Assembly (NCBI RefSeq): GCF_014212125.1 | Contig: NZ_JACJVP010000041.1 | Span: 469 to 64,468, forward strand | Direction: 5' to 3' | Length of the DNA: 64,000 nt | Source: Cohnella nanjingensis | Lineage (GTDB): Bacteria; Bacillota; Bacilli; Paenibacillales; Paenibacillaceae | Position numbers and translations under genes: made by a program | Part shown: one piece after another, positions 8,152 through 15,668 of the stretch | Layout: the number at the start of each line of letters is the position of its first letter | Position numbering within the stretch: position 1 is the first letter of the stretch | Notes under the pieces: model-generated | What the model was told of the DNA's origin: nothing | Databases searched by the model: none | The model's input: only the letters and a program-made list of their open reading frames with translations

Positions 8152-10236
8152 TCAGGCGACGATGCCGCCCCGCTCCCAGAGCGGGAGCGTTAGCGTGACC
8201 GCGGCCCCGCTCGGCGGCCGATTGCGAATGGACAGCCTTCCTTCATGCGTTTCCACGATCTTGTAGCAGACCATCAAGCCCAGGCCCGCGCCTTTCTCCT
8301 TCGTCGTGAAGAACGGTTCGCCCAGCCGCTCCAGCAGCTCGGCGGGAATGCCCGGCCCGTCGTCTTCGATCCATACCGCCACTTCGCCTTTGATCCGGTC
8401 CCGCTCGTACCGGATATCGATCGTGCCGCCGGTCGGCATCGCTTCGATCGCATTCTTCATCAGATTGATCAGCACTTGCTTGATCTGGTTCATGTCGCAC
8501 CGGACCAGGCACGCTTCGGACGGCGGCTCGATCCGGAGCACCACGTTGTGCAGGATCGCCTGGGATTCCAGAATCGGCACGATCCCGATCAGAATGTCGT
8601 GGAGGTTCTCCGCCTTCAGCTCCTGCCGGTGATGCGGCTTGGATAGCACCATAAATTCGCCTACGATATAGTTGATCCGCTCCAGCTCCCCCATCATGAT
8701 CTCGTAATACCGGCTGTTCGAATCGGCGTTCCGATGCAGCAGTTGGGTGAAGCCCTTCAGCGCGGTGAGCGGATTGCGGATCTCGTGCGCCACGCCCGCG
8801 GCCAATTGTCCGATGACGGACAACTTCTCCGAACGGATGAGCCACTGTTCCGAGAGCTTGCGCTCGGTAATATCGAGCACGATACCGGAGATCGCCTCTC
8901 TGCCTTCATAGTAAGTCGTAGTCAATTGCATCTCCAGATACAGCGGCGTCCGATCCTTGCGGATGGCGGCCACATCGAAGCGGACGGTCGAGCCCTGGAG
9001 GAGACGCAGCTTCATTTGCTCCCGGAATTTGACTGCATCGCCGGGCGCGATGAGCCCCGCGACCGAACGCCCCCGCATCTCCCTTTCCTCGAAGCCGAAG
9101 ATCCTTTCGATCTGCCGGTTCGTATAGACCAGCGCGCCGTTCTGCTCGATGAAGACGCCGACCAAGGAGTTCTCCGTCCAGCTTCGGTAATTGCGGTTCG
9201 ACTTGCTCAGCGCTTTGTTCATCGACTCGTACTCGTAGATCGCGAGGAAGAGCCGGATCAGCAGCAGCGCGACGGCGATGATCGACAAGCACGCCATGAA
9301 GGTCGGCAGGACGCTGGCCAGCACGACCAACAGCATGACCGTTCCGACGCCTAACGGGATGTAGCGCCTGAGCAGCCAATTGCGATTGTTCGAGGCGTTC
9401 AACGTCCGGATGCCGGCGCGATAGCCGTCCAGCAGGCCCGAGAAGCCAAGCAAGAGCATGCCGGTCAACCAGGAAGCGCTGGGCACCCAACTCCAATGGA
9501 TCCACTCTCCGCCTTGTTCCACGAGGATCGCGGCGGAGTTGCCGATCGACCGGATGAGGAATCCGACGATCAGCACCGCCATGACCCGCAGCGGCAGCGC
9601 GGTGCGTTCATACAAGCATAGAATGAGCAATCCGACGAAGATGACGGCGTTCAAGGAGCAGCAGTACAGTTCGTAGACGATCGACAGGATCGGGAGATCG
9701 CTCTTCTCGCCGAGCAGCGGCTGGATCGCGACCAGCCAATTCAGCGCGAAGGAGATGACGGTGAAGACCAGCACGTCCAGCAGAAACCGCAACGAAGGCG
9801 CCTGTTTGGCACGATTGTACTGATGCAGAATGGCCAGCAGATAGAAAATGTACTGAATCATCCAGAGCGCCTGGGGAGCCCCGAAAGTCTGGGACAAGCT
9901 GCCGTCGCGCAGCAATTCCGCGATCCGGAAGGACTGGGCCAGCAGATAGCAGGCCGCGCCGCATGCGTAAAAGAGCCAATGGCGCTCCCGGCCCGTCCGG
10001 CGATACGCCCCGATCGTCAGCAGGACGGTAAAGACCGCGGCCGCCTCGTGGATGAGACTTTCTCCGAGCCGTACCGTCATGGAGGAATTGTCCCGATAGA
10101 CCATAACCCAAACGAAGTAAGCTCCCCCGATCAAGAGCCCGATCAGACCCGCGACGCGCCTTTTCCCGAGCATGCGATCCCTCTCCCCGTCAGCCTGCCG
10201 AGCAAGCCGCTTGAACCTATCGATTTCTAATTCCAT
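8152..10236 (-). CDS. Membrane sensor histidine kinase with PAS domain, sporulation-kinase-like
   Basis: This 694-aa protein has three parts. An N-terminal block of about 300 residues carries roughly eight membrane helices. A PAS domain follows (ENSLVGVFIEQNGALVYTN...ISGIVLDITERK). Then come HisKA with phospho-acceptor motif GVAHEIRNPLTALKGF and HATPase_c with NLMKNAIEAMP, DDGPGIP and GLGLMVC boxes. The kinase core resembles sporulation phosphorelay kinases of the KinA/KinB type. No response regulator is adjacent, which fits an orphan kinase feeding a phosphorelay (inference). A second start at 10173 (MLGKRRV) also has a plausible ribosome-binding site and would remove 21 polar residues. Confidence 0.88.
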   Translation of the reverse strand: MELEIDRFKRLARQADGERDRMLGKRRVAGLIGLLIGGAYFVWVMVYRDNSSMTVRLGESLIHEAAAVFTVLLTIGAYRRTGRERHWLFYACGAACYLLAQSFRIAELLRDGSLSQTFGAPQALWMIQYIFYLLAILHQYNRAKQAPSLRFLLDVLVFTVISFALNWLVAIQPLLGEKSDLPILSIVYELYCCSLNAVIFVGLLILCLYERTALPLRVMAVLIVGFLIRSIGNSAAILVEQGGEWIHWSWVPSASWLTGMLLLGFSGLLDGYRAGIRTLNASNNRNWLLRRYIPLGVGTVMLLVVLASVLPTFMACLSIIAVALLLIRLFLAIYEYESMNKALSKSNRNYRSWTENSLVGVFIEQNGALVYTNRQIERIFGFEEREMRGRSVAGLIAPGDAVKFREQMKLRLLQGSTVRFDVAAIRKDRTPLYLEMQLTTTYYEGREAISGIVLDITERKLSEQWLIRSEKLSVIGQLAAGVAHEIRNPLTALKGFTQLLHRNADSNSRYYEIMMGELERINYIVGEFMVLSKPHHRQELKAENLHDILIGIVPILESQAILHNVVLRIEPPSEACLVRCDMNQIKQVLINLMKNAIEAMPTGGTIDIRYERDRIKGEVAVWIEDDGPGIPAELLERLGEPFFTTKEKGAGLGLMVCYKIVETHEGRLSIRNRPPSGAAVTLTLPLWERGGIVA

Positions 10237-10358
10237 CCTCCTCCGGAAAATCCTCTCTTTCGCGCAGAAATAAAGCGAATGTCAAATGCCGAATGCCGCG
10301 CGGAACATCCTTCGCTGCCGTCTACCCGACTTTACCCGTCCGACCCCGCAAACGAAAA

Positions 10359-10387
10359 GCCGCCCCGGTCTGCATCGCCGGGGCGGC
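10359..10387 (-). terminator. Strong rho-independent terminator
   Basis: The perfect 10-bp arms GCCGCCCCGG and CCGGGGCGGC enclose a 9-nt loop and are followed on the minus strand by TTTT. It sits 14 bp beyond the stop of the small frame at 10402-10476, not at the end of tatA, which has its own terminator. Confidence 0.85.
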
Positions 10388-10401
10388 CGCTGGCTGTCCG
10401 A

Positions 10402-10476
10402 TCAGGCGTCGCGCCACTGATCGATCGCCATCCGCGCATGGTAGGATAGATTAAACTTGGCGCGTTCGGAGACCAC
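10402..10476 (-). CDS. Possible 24-residue protein
   Basis: A short frame begins at GTG (VVSERAKFNL...) and ends DQWRDA, with GGGGAGAAAG just upstream as a ribosome-binding site. Its stop is followed after 14 bp by a strong terminator. The tatA terminator at 10550-10580 isolates it from the upstream operon. The frame is open for more than 20 codons further upstream but has no other good start. I recognise no family. It is mixed charged and hydrophobic, probably a soluble helix. It could be spurious; the terminator is the best argument that something is transcribed here. Confidence 0.4.
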   Translation of the reverse strand: MVSERAKFNLSYHARMAIDQWRDA

Positions 10477-10549
10477 GCCTTTCTCCCCGCCACGGTTAAA
10501 AAACAGAGATTCGCAACGCGTCGCGCCAAATTCGATAGACCCGAAAAAG

Positions 10550-10580
10550 ACCCGAAAGCGCAAGAGATGCGCTCTCGGGT
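10550..10580 (-). terminator. Terminator of the oxidase-ridA-tatA operon
   Basis: Arms ACCCGAAAGCGCA and TGCGCTCTCGGGT pair with one G-U and enclose a 5-nt loop. A T run (A run 10544-10548) follows on the minus strand. It lies just beyond tatA. Confidence 0.85.
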
Positions 10581-10602
10581 CCGGACCCGGCAGCCTGAAG
10601 GG

Positions 10603-10785
10603 TTAAGACTTCGGTTCGGCGACTTCGTCCTTCGGCTCGGCGACGAGCTCCTTGGCGGACGCCTTGAACTCATGCAGCGTACGCCCGATTGCTCGCCCTA
10701 GTTCGGGCAGCTTGGACGGGCCGAAGAGGATCAGCACGACGACGAGAATCATGATCAATCCAGGAAAACCGATGCTTTGCAGCAT
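10603..10785 (-). CDS. tatA: Twin-arginine translocase subunit TatA
   Basis: This 60-aa TatA/TatE protein oligomerises in the membrane to let folded Tat substrates pass. It has one N-terminal helix (FPGLIMILVVVLILFG), the conserved FGPSKLPELGRAIG hinge, an amphipathic helix, and a charged tail with a duplicated VAEPK motif. The ATG at 10785 has GGAG eight bases upstream; an ATG six codons earlier lacks one. It is the last gene of an operon that begins with a Tat-signal oxidase. tatC lies 2.9 kb away in the divergent operon, so this looks like a dedicated TatA-TatC pair. Confidence 0.93.
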   Translation of the reverse strand: MLQSIGFPGLIMILVVVLILFGPSKLPELGRAIGRTLHEFKASAKELVAEPKDEVAEPKS

Positions 10786-10866
10786 GCTATCATCTCCATT
10801 CAATAGATTAGCGGACGCCGGAAGAGCCGGCCGTGCGCGACGTCGCTAGCGGCGACCCGGCGCCTT

Positions 10867-11391
10867 CTAGCGCTTCGGATAAGCCGCGAACGCTTCGATC
10901 TCGATCAGCCAGTCGGAGCTGACCAGGCTGGACACCCCCACGGTCGATCGCGCCGGCTTCGTCGGATTCTCCTTCGTGTTGAAGAACTTGGCGTAAGCGT
11001 TAAACCAGCCTTGATAGTCGAACTTCCCGCCGAGCGCCGCGTCCGGCGCGACATAGACGCGCAGATAGGTGACGTCCTGAAGCGACAGGCCCTGCTCCTT
11101 CAGCTGCGCTTCGATCGCTTTAAGGATTCCCTCCCCTTGCTTCTCCGTATTGCCGTATTTCTCGTAGATCGTCTTGCCGTCCTTGTCCAGGACGGGCGGC
11201 ACCGTCCCGCTCGTCCAGAAGGATGCGGTCCCCTTCGGAATGGCGACCGCGCTCGAGATCGATGACGTCTCGGCGCCGAAGTAGGTCACCTTGTGGATCG
11301 TCTTGTACGCGGCGGCGTAGACGCTCGCCCCAGCGAAGCAGGAGAGGAGCGCCGCCCCGACCATCGCCTTCGCTTTGTTCCTTGCCTTCAT
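10867..11391 (-). CDS. Secreted RidA/YjgF-family protein
   Basis: This 174-aa protein has a Sec-type signal peptide (MKARNKAKAMVGAALLSCFAGA, cleavage near SVYA-AAY) and a Rid fold. SFWTSGTVPP, GILKAIEAQLKEQGLSLQDV, LRVYV and RSTVGVSSL-like segments match the family. RidA proteins hydrolyse imines and enamines released by amino-acid-oxidising enzymes. Most are cytoplasmic, so an exported one is unusual. It sits 86 bp downstream of the flavin oxidase gene and 81 bp upstream of tatA on the same strand. The natural reading is that it clears imine products of the oxidase outside the cell. Catalysis is not proven by the sequence. Confidence 0.85.
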   Translation of the reverse strand: MKARNKAKAMVGAALLSCFAGASVYAAAYKTIHKVTYFGAETSSISSAVAIPKGTASFWTSGTVPPVLDKDGKTIYEKYGNTEKQGEGILKAIEAQLKEQGLSLQDVTYLRVYVAPDAALGGKFDYQGWFNAYAKFFNTKENPTKPARSTVGVSSLVSSDWLIEIEAFAAYPKR

Positions 11392-11477
11392 CTCGCGTCC
11401 CCCTCGCTCAGCATGGATATAGACCGATTGATCTTACGGACCGATGGATTCGATAGATTCGATTGATGATAGAATCT

Positions 11478-13091
11478 TCAGCTCTGCATGACCCGCTCAT
11501 GGATCGCCGTGACGACCTCGCGCGCCGACTCGATGGCGCCGGCCTGCCACGCGGTGATATAGCTCATATGCTCGCCCGCCAGATAGACATTGCGGTCCGG
11601 CTTGCAGAGTGTCGGATAGATCGTCTTGCGTTGATCGCCCGTATAGGACACCCAACCGCCGAGGTTGTACTTGATCCGTTTCCAGTCGACCGAGAAAGAA
11701 GCCTCGAACTCTTTCTGGTATTGCGGGTGAATCTTGGCCCCCTGCGCGAGGGCGTGCGCTTCGCGCTCCTGGTAGGTCATCGCCCCCAGCTTGTCCGCAT
11801 TGGCTCCGAAGGCGTAATAGCCGAGCAGCAGCCCCTTCTTATCGTTGTAGCGCGTAGGCGGATAATATATAGAAGAGATGTCCATGTTCGTCAGCGTATT
11901 GCCTCCGTAGATCTGCTCGTCCTCCTCCCAGAACCGGCGCTTGAACTGCAGGCCGATCTTGCCCGCGGAGGCGTAGCCCACGCTGTCGATGGCGCTCTTC
12001 ATCTCCGGGGAGAAATCGGCCTTGATCGACTTCAGGACGGACAGCGGGATCGTGCAGATGCAGAAGTCTCCTTTCGCCTCGTTCAGCCGGCCCGTTACCA
12101 GATCCTTGTAGGCGACGGTCACGCCGTTCTCGCTCTGCTTGATCTCCGCCGCTTCGGCATTGAACTGGATCTTGCCCTTGAGCCGGCTCTCGAACGCCTT
12201 CGGGATCGCATCCATCCCGCCGACCGGATGGAACATCATCATCTGCTGGTCGTACTCGTACTCGTTGCTGAAGAAGTTGCCGAAGCCCGCGTTCAGGATC
12301 GCCTTCATGCTGAACGGATCGCGGATGACGCCGGCGTCGAGGCCGGATCCCGGCTCGTCCTTGTAACCGCCGCGCGAGGACCCTTTGTAGAACAAATCCT
12401 TGTCAAGCGCCCCCTCCGCGCGGAGGTAATTGACGAGCTTCTCCTTCTCCTCCGGCGTGAGCGGCAGATCCAGCCCCTGCTGGTTGACGGCCTTCGCCAT
12501 CAGCTCGCTCACGTAGCCGCGGACGTCCGCCTTGGCCTCGCGTTTGCGAATCTTCCGGTCGGACAGCTCGCCGACGTTCTCGTTGTAATAGTAGGCATGG
12601 TCGTTCACGTTGTTGAACGGTTCGATCGGAATGCCGAACTTCTTGATGTACTCCATCGTCACGTGGAACTGCGGAATCCGCATCGGGCCGGCGTTCAGAT
12701 ACATGTCCTCTCCGAAACGAGCGATCTGCTTGGCCCCGCCGACCTCGGTATTGGCGGTGCCCTTGCGCACGGACCAGGCTCGTCCGCCCGACCGCGTCCG
12801 CGCTTCCAGCACCGTGCAATCGTATCCGGCCAGTCCGAGCTCGTAAGCGGCGGTCAGACCGGCGACGCCCGCGCCTAAGATGACGACCTTCTTGCCATTG
12901 CGCTTGGTGAGATTCAGATCGTTCTGGCCCGGCGGCGTATACGCCGCCGCCTTCATCGTCTCCGGCGAGAGCAGTCCCAGCGTCCCCATGACGCCGAAGA
13001 CGGCAGCGCCCCCGCCGAGCTTGCCGACGGTCGTCAGGAATTGCCTCCGCGTGATTTCGTTCGGCGCTCCCGTCGTTTCTTTGGTCTCCAT
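11478..13091 (-). CDS. Tat-exported flavin amine oxidase / L-amino-acid oxidase
   Basis: This 537-aa flavoenzyme starts with a twin-arginine signal (NEITRRQFLTTVGKLGGGAA, Arg 15-16), so it is exported folded with FAD bound. The dinucleotide motif VVILGAGVAGLTAAYELG starts near 69. GGRAW and a C-terminal FAD motif (YLAGEHMSYITAWQAGAIES) complete the amine-oxidase fold. The GPMRIPQFH segment is like that of bacterial L-amino-acid oxidases, which is why I prefer amino acids over polyamines as substrate. The product would be an imine, then ammonia, plus hydrogen peroxide. The frame extends 42 codons upstream, but the ATG at 13091 has GGGAG eight bases ahead. It leads an operon with ridA-like and tatA genes. 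Confidence 0.9.
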   Translation of the reverse strand: METKETTGAPNEITRRQFLTTVGKLGGGAAVFGVMGTLGLLSPETMKAAAYTPPGQNDLNLTKRNGKKVVILGAGVAGLTAAYELGLAGYDCTVLEARTRSGGRAWSVRKGTANTEVGGAKQIARFGEDMYLNAGPMRIPQFHVTMEYIKKFGIPIEPFNNVNDHAYYYNENVGELSDRKIRKREAKADVRGYVSELMAKAVNQQGLDLPLTPEEKEKLVNYLRAEGALDKDLFYKGSSRGGYKDEPGSGLDAGVIRDPFSMKAILNAGFGNFFSNEYEYDQQMMMFHPVGGMDAIPKAFESRLKGKIQFNAEAAEIKQSENGVTVAYKDLVTGRLNEAKGDFCICTIPLSVLKSIKADFSPEMKSAIDSVGYASAGKIGLQFKRRFWEEDEQIYGGNTLTNMDISSIYYPPTRYNDKKGLLLGYYAFGANADKLGAMTYQEREAHALAQGAKIHPQYQKEFEASFSVDWKRIKYNLGGWVSYTGDQRKTIYPTLCKPDRNVYLAGEHMSYITAWQAGAIESAREVVTAIHERVMQS

Positions 13092-13168
13092 CTCGATCAC
13101 TCCCGTTGGCTGATGGTTCTGCATCCAACGTGAATGTAGCATGGGCTTCGAGCAGCTCGCCATTTTTG

Positions 13169-13185
13169 AGTCAGTATTTCTCACA
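13169..13185 (-). promoter_or_regulatory. TnrA/GlnR-like box ahead of the oxidase operon
   Basis: The minus strand reads TGTGAGAAATACTGACT. This fits the known TGTNA-N7-TNACA site with one mismatch (last base) and an AT-rich centre. It lies about 80 bp upstream of the oxidase start codon, and a TnrA-like gene is encoded divergently next to it. Binding is inferred. Confidence 0.5.
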
Positions 13186-13349
13186 TCACCTTTTCTTATC
13201 ACCTCGAAGATATTCAATAAATTTCAGAAATATACGCCCTCGGTCCTGCGCCGAATCGCGGATCGGGCTTCAATTTTTGTAATTAATATCATTCGAAATA
13301 ACCATTGTCAGCGAACGAAACGCTTGGTAGAATCTCGACCATAACCATT

Positions 13350-13379
13350 TGCGTTACTTTATGTGACGCAGATATCACA
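13350..13379. promoter_or_regulatory. Overlapping dyads ahead of the TnrA-like gene
   Basis: TGCGT...ACGCA (13350-13370, arms TGCGTTAC/GTGACGCA with one mismatch) overlaps TGTGA-N8-TCACA (13362-13379). The second is one base longer in spacing than a TnrA/GlnR site. This placement about 50 bp before the regulator start suggests autoregulation. Confidence 0.45.
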
Positions 13380-13426
13380 AAATGCAGGGCGCACACCCCA
13401 TTCCACGAGGCAAGGGAGGACGCTTG

Positions 13427-13675
13427 ATGCACGAAAAGGTCATGAACATCGGCACCGTACGCGAATTGACCGGTCTCTCGGAGCGGCAAATCCGGTACTA
13501 CGAGGAGAAGCAGCTGATCTTTCCCCGACGCTCCAAGGGCGGAGCGCGAAAATTCTCGTTCGAGGATGTCGAGCGGTTGAAGGAGATTCATATGAAGATG
13601 AAAGACGGCTTTCGAACCTTCGATCTGCGCAAGTCGGCCGCCGGCACGCTTAAGCTCGACAGCGGAAGGAGCTGA
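13427..13675 (+). CDS. GlnR/TnrA-like MerR-family regulator
   Basis: This 82-aa protein consists of a MerR-type winged helix. Its core, ELTGLSERQIRYYEEKQLIF followed by PRRSKGGARKFSFEDVERL, is very close to that of TnrA and GlnR, the nitrogen regulators of Bacillus. The C-terminal tail is short and does not resemble the glutamine-synthetase-sensing tails, so signal input may differ. The ATG at 13427 has GGAGG seven bases upstream. tatC begins 5 bp after its stop. It faces the exported oxidase operon, and TnrA-like dyads lie between them, so control of amino-acid scavenging by nitrogen status is likely but inferred. Confidence 0.8.
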   Translation: MHEKVMNIGTVRELTGLSERQIRYYEEKQLIFPRRSKGGARKFSFEDVERLKEIHMKMKDGFRTFDLRKSAAGTLKLDSGRS

Positions 13676-13680
13676 CCGCC

Positions 13681-14445
13681 ATGAGCCGCCCCTTCTCGAT
13701 GCCCGTCCTGAGCCACGTGAGCGAGCTGCGCAAACGGCTGATCATCGTGGCATCCGTCTTCGCCGTCAGCATGGTCGGCGGCATGTTCGCGGCGCCGTCT
13801 ATCCTGAACTATATGAAAAGCGCCCCGCCCGCGTCGGGCATGACGTGGAACGCCTTCTCGCCTTGGGACGGGATTCAGCTGTATATGAGCGTCTCCGCCA
13901 TCCTTGCGTTCGCGGTCACGCTCCCCGTCGCGCTGCACCAGCTATGGGCGTTCGTGAAGCACGGCCTCAGCGATCGCGAACGGACCGCGACGCTCCGCTA
14001 TATTCCTTTCAGCTTGGGCTGTCTCGCCTGCGGCCTCGCCTTCGGGTATTACGTCGTCTTCCCGATGAGCTTCTCCTTCGTCTCCTCTGTCGCGCAGCGG
14101 ATGAGCCTGGTCGAGACGTACGGCGCGAGCCAGTATTTCCGCTTTATGCTGAACGTCGTCATCCCCATCGCCGTCGCGTTCGAGCTTCCGATCGTGGTCA
14201 TGTTCCTGACCGGCATCGGCGCGCTCACGCCGTACAAGCTCCGCAAGCTGCGGCGCGCCGCCTATGTCGTGCTCGTCGTCGTCTCCACCGCCATCACGCC
14301 TCCCGACTTCCTGTCGGCGTTCATCGTGCTCATCCCGCTCGTCATCCTGTACGAGGGCAGCGTATGGCTCTCCGGCAGCGTGTACCGCAAGCGGACCGAG
14401 CGAATCGCCCTGGCCGGCGCCGCGGCCGAAGGATCGGCAGGATGA
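13681..14445 (+). CDS. tatC: Sec-independent translocase subunit TatC
   Basis: This 254-aa membrane protein is the receptor of the Tat system that reads the twin-arginine signal. It starts with the conserved HVSELRKRL motif and has six helices. FGYYVVFPMSFSF and the conserved FELPIVVMFLTGIG near the end of helix 4 are family hallmarks. AITPPDFLSAFI-like residues precede helix 5. AAGGAG nine bases upstream lies inside the end of the regulator gene, so the two are coupled. Its likely partner is the TatA encoded at 10603-10785. Confidence 0.95.
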   Translation: MSRPFSMPVLSHVSELRKRLIIVASVFAVSMVGGMFAAPSILNYMKSAPPASGMTWNAFSPWDGIQLYMSVSAILAFAVTLPVALHQLWAFVKHGLSDRERTATLRYIPFSLGCLACGLAFGYYVVFPMSFSFVSSVAQRMSLVETYGASQYFRFMLNVVIPIAVAFELPIVVMFLTGIGALTPYKLRKLRRAAYVVLVVVSTAITPPDFLSAFIVLIPLVILYEGSVWLSGSVYRKRTERIALAGAAAEGSAG

Positions 14446-14531
14446 CCGTCCCTCCTCGAGGAGCTGCGCAACCTTCGCTTATGGACGAGAGGCGGGACAG
14501 GATCGCCAATTGTTGCGGATGCATGCATCAA

Positions 14532-14560
14532 AAAGAGCTTTGGCCGCGCCAAAGCTCTTT
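14532..14560. terminator. Bidirectional terminator between tatC and ykuK
   Basis: Perfect 12-bp arms AAAGAGCTTTGG and CCAAAGCTCTTT enclose a 5-nt loop, between convergent genes. A run of A on one side and T on the other would serve both strands, better on minus. Confidence 0.8.
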
Positions 14561-14620
14561 CGCGTTGTCGGCATGCGGATGGCGATACCCCCTCTCCTCG
14601 CGAGCCCAGAGACCGGTCAT

Positions 14621-15193
14621 TCAACTCTGCATCTTCCCGGGCCGCTTCGTATAGCGGTTCGCATACGCGGAGGCGATGACCGCATCCGGCTTCAAGCGAG
14701 CCTTCATCCCTACGGCCTCCACGCGATGGCGCATGTCTTCGACGTACGCGGCCGTCTTCGAGACCGCCGGATCCGTCCCCGCGTCCACGTCGATGTAGGC
14801 GTCGAACGTGGCGCCTTGATAGACGTAAGGAAGCACGACGTTCTCCATCTGCGCGAGACGGTCGCCGATCAAGTGAAGGGCGATCTCCTCGCTGTAGGAG
14901 GTCTCGAGCGACAGCTTCTCCTTGATCGAGAGCAGCTCCCTCGGCAGGATCACCTGCCTGTAGCAGGCCCAGGCCCCCTTTCCCTTGCGCTGGATGACGA
15001 TGCCGGTGATGAAGTTCGTATAGCCGGGAAAAACCTGGCAGTCGGTCCCGATCATCAGATTGTAGCTGCCGCGCGGATCCTGGTTCATAAACCTGAGAAT
15101 CCGGTCGTGGACTTGATCGAGACTCAGCCGGCGTTCCGATACGTTATGGAAGGTCATGTCGTGCTTCCACTTCAGGTTCTGAATCTTCCTCAT
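14621..15193 (-). CDS. ykuK: YkuK-family RNase H-like protein
   Basis: This 190-aa protein belongs to the YkuK (DUF458) family, which has an RNase H-like fold and no settled role. Recognisable parts are MTFHNVSE near the N-terminus, MIGTDCQVFPGYTNFITGIV, the acidic IDVDAGTDP and a C-terminal KPDAVIASAYANRYTK. The start is placed at the ATG at 15193 (MRKIQNLKW). An ATG at 15157 (MTFHNVSE) is possible and the frame is open further upstream. In Bacillus subtilis ykuK lies near ykuF (fadH); a fadH-like gene is close here too. Confidence 0.8.
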   Translation of the reverse strand: MRKIQNLKWKHDMTFHNVSERRLSLDQVHDRILRFMNQDPRGSYNLMIGTDCQVFPGYTNFITGIVIQRKGKGAWACYRQVILPRELLSIKEKLSLETSYSEEIALHLIGDRLAQMENVVLPYVYQGATFDAYIDVDAGTDPAVSKTAAYVEDMRHRVEAVGMKARLKPDAVIASAYANRYTKRPGKMQS

Positions 15194-15323
15194 GATCGCC
15201 ACCCCAATCCTCGAGATATTGTATGGCGGAGCAAGCCGGTCTTGAACCAAATGACGTATTGACTGTCTGGGCGGGAGCGCCTAGGATGGAAATATCAGGC
15301 GAATCGGAGAGGCGGCGGGAAGT

Positions 15324-15620
15324 TTGGCAGCGAAGCCCATGACGGCATGGCGGAGATCGCTTTGGATCGCAGTGATTTCCCTGCTTGTCATCTACGTAGG
15401 TTTCTTCCCGTCTCCGACGGCCGAGCTCGCCGTGCGCAAGCACCTCTTTTTCTCGTTCCATCCGATCAAGGCGTTTACGGAAGAGGTAAGGGCGGGCAGC
15501 ATCCGGAACGACGCCCGATACGGCGATTTGTACTTCGTCGATTCGGTAGCGCTTCCCGCGATCTATGTGAGGCACAACTTCCTCGGGTACCGGGTAACTT
15601 CCGCAGGTACGGGGCCGTGA
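15324..15620 (+). CDS. Hypothetical protein with one membrane helix
   Basis: This 98-aa frame starts at TTG after GGGAAG (an ATG at 15339 is the alternative). A short basic N-terminus is followed by a helix, LWIAVISLLVIYVGFF. A polar extracytoplasmic part with RYGDLYFVDSVALPAIYV follows. I recognise no family. It lies 48 bp upstream of the dienoyl-CoA reductase gene on the same strand and may be cotranscribed. Confidence 0.55.
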   Translation: MAAKPMTAWRRSLWIAVISLLVIYVGFFPSPTAELAVRKHLFFSFHPIKAFTEEVRAGSIRNDARYGDLYFVDSVALPAIYVRHNFLGYRVTSAGTGP

Positions 15621-15668
15621 AGTCGGTAGATTCCAGCTCGGCGCCGGGCGCCAGGCCGCGTCGAGACG

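Noticed and set aside
10332..10673. 113-codon minus-strand frame across the tatA end
   Set aside because: It runs through two terminators and the end of tatA, and its text is Arg/Ser/Pro-rich as expected for an antiphase frame.
13427..13675. MerR-family gene thought to be truncated because only the DNA-binding domain is present
   Set aside because: TnrA/GlnR-type proteins are short, the start and coupling to tatC are clear, and nothing suggests a broken reading frame.
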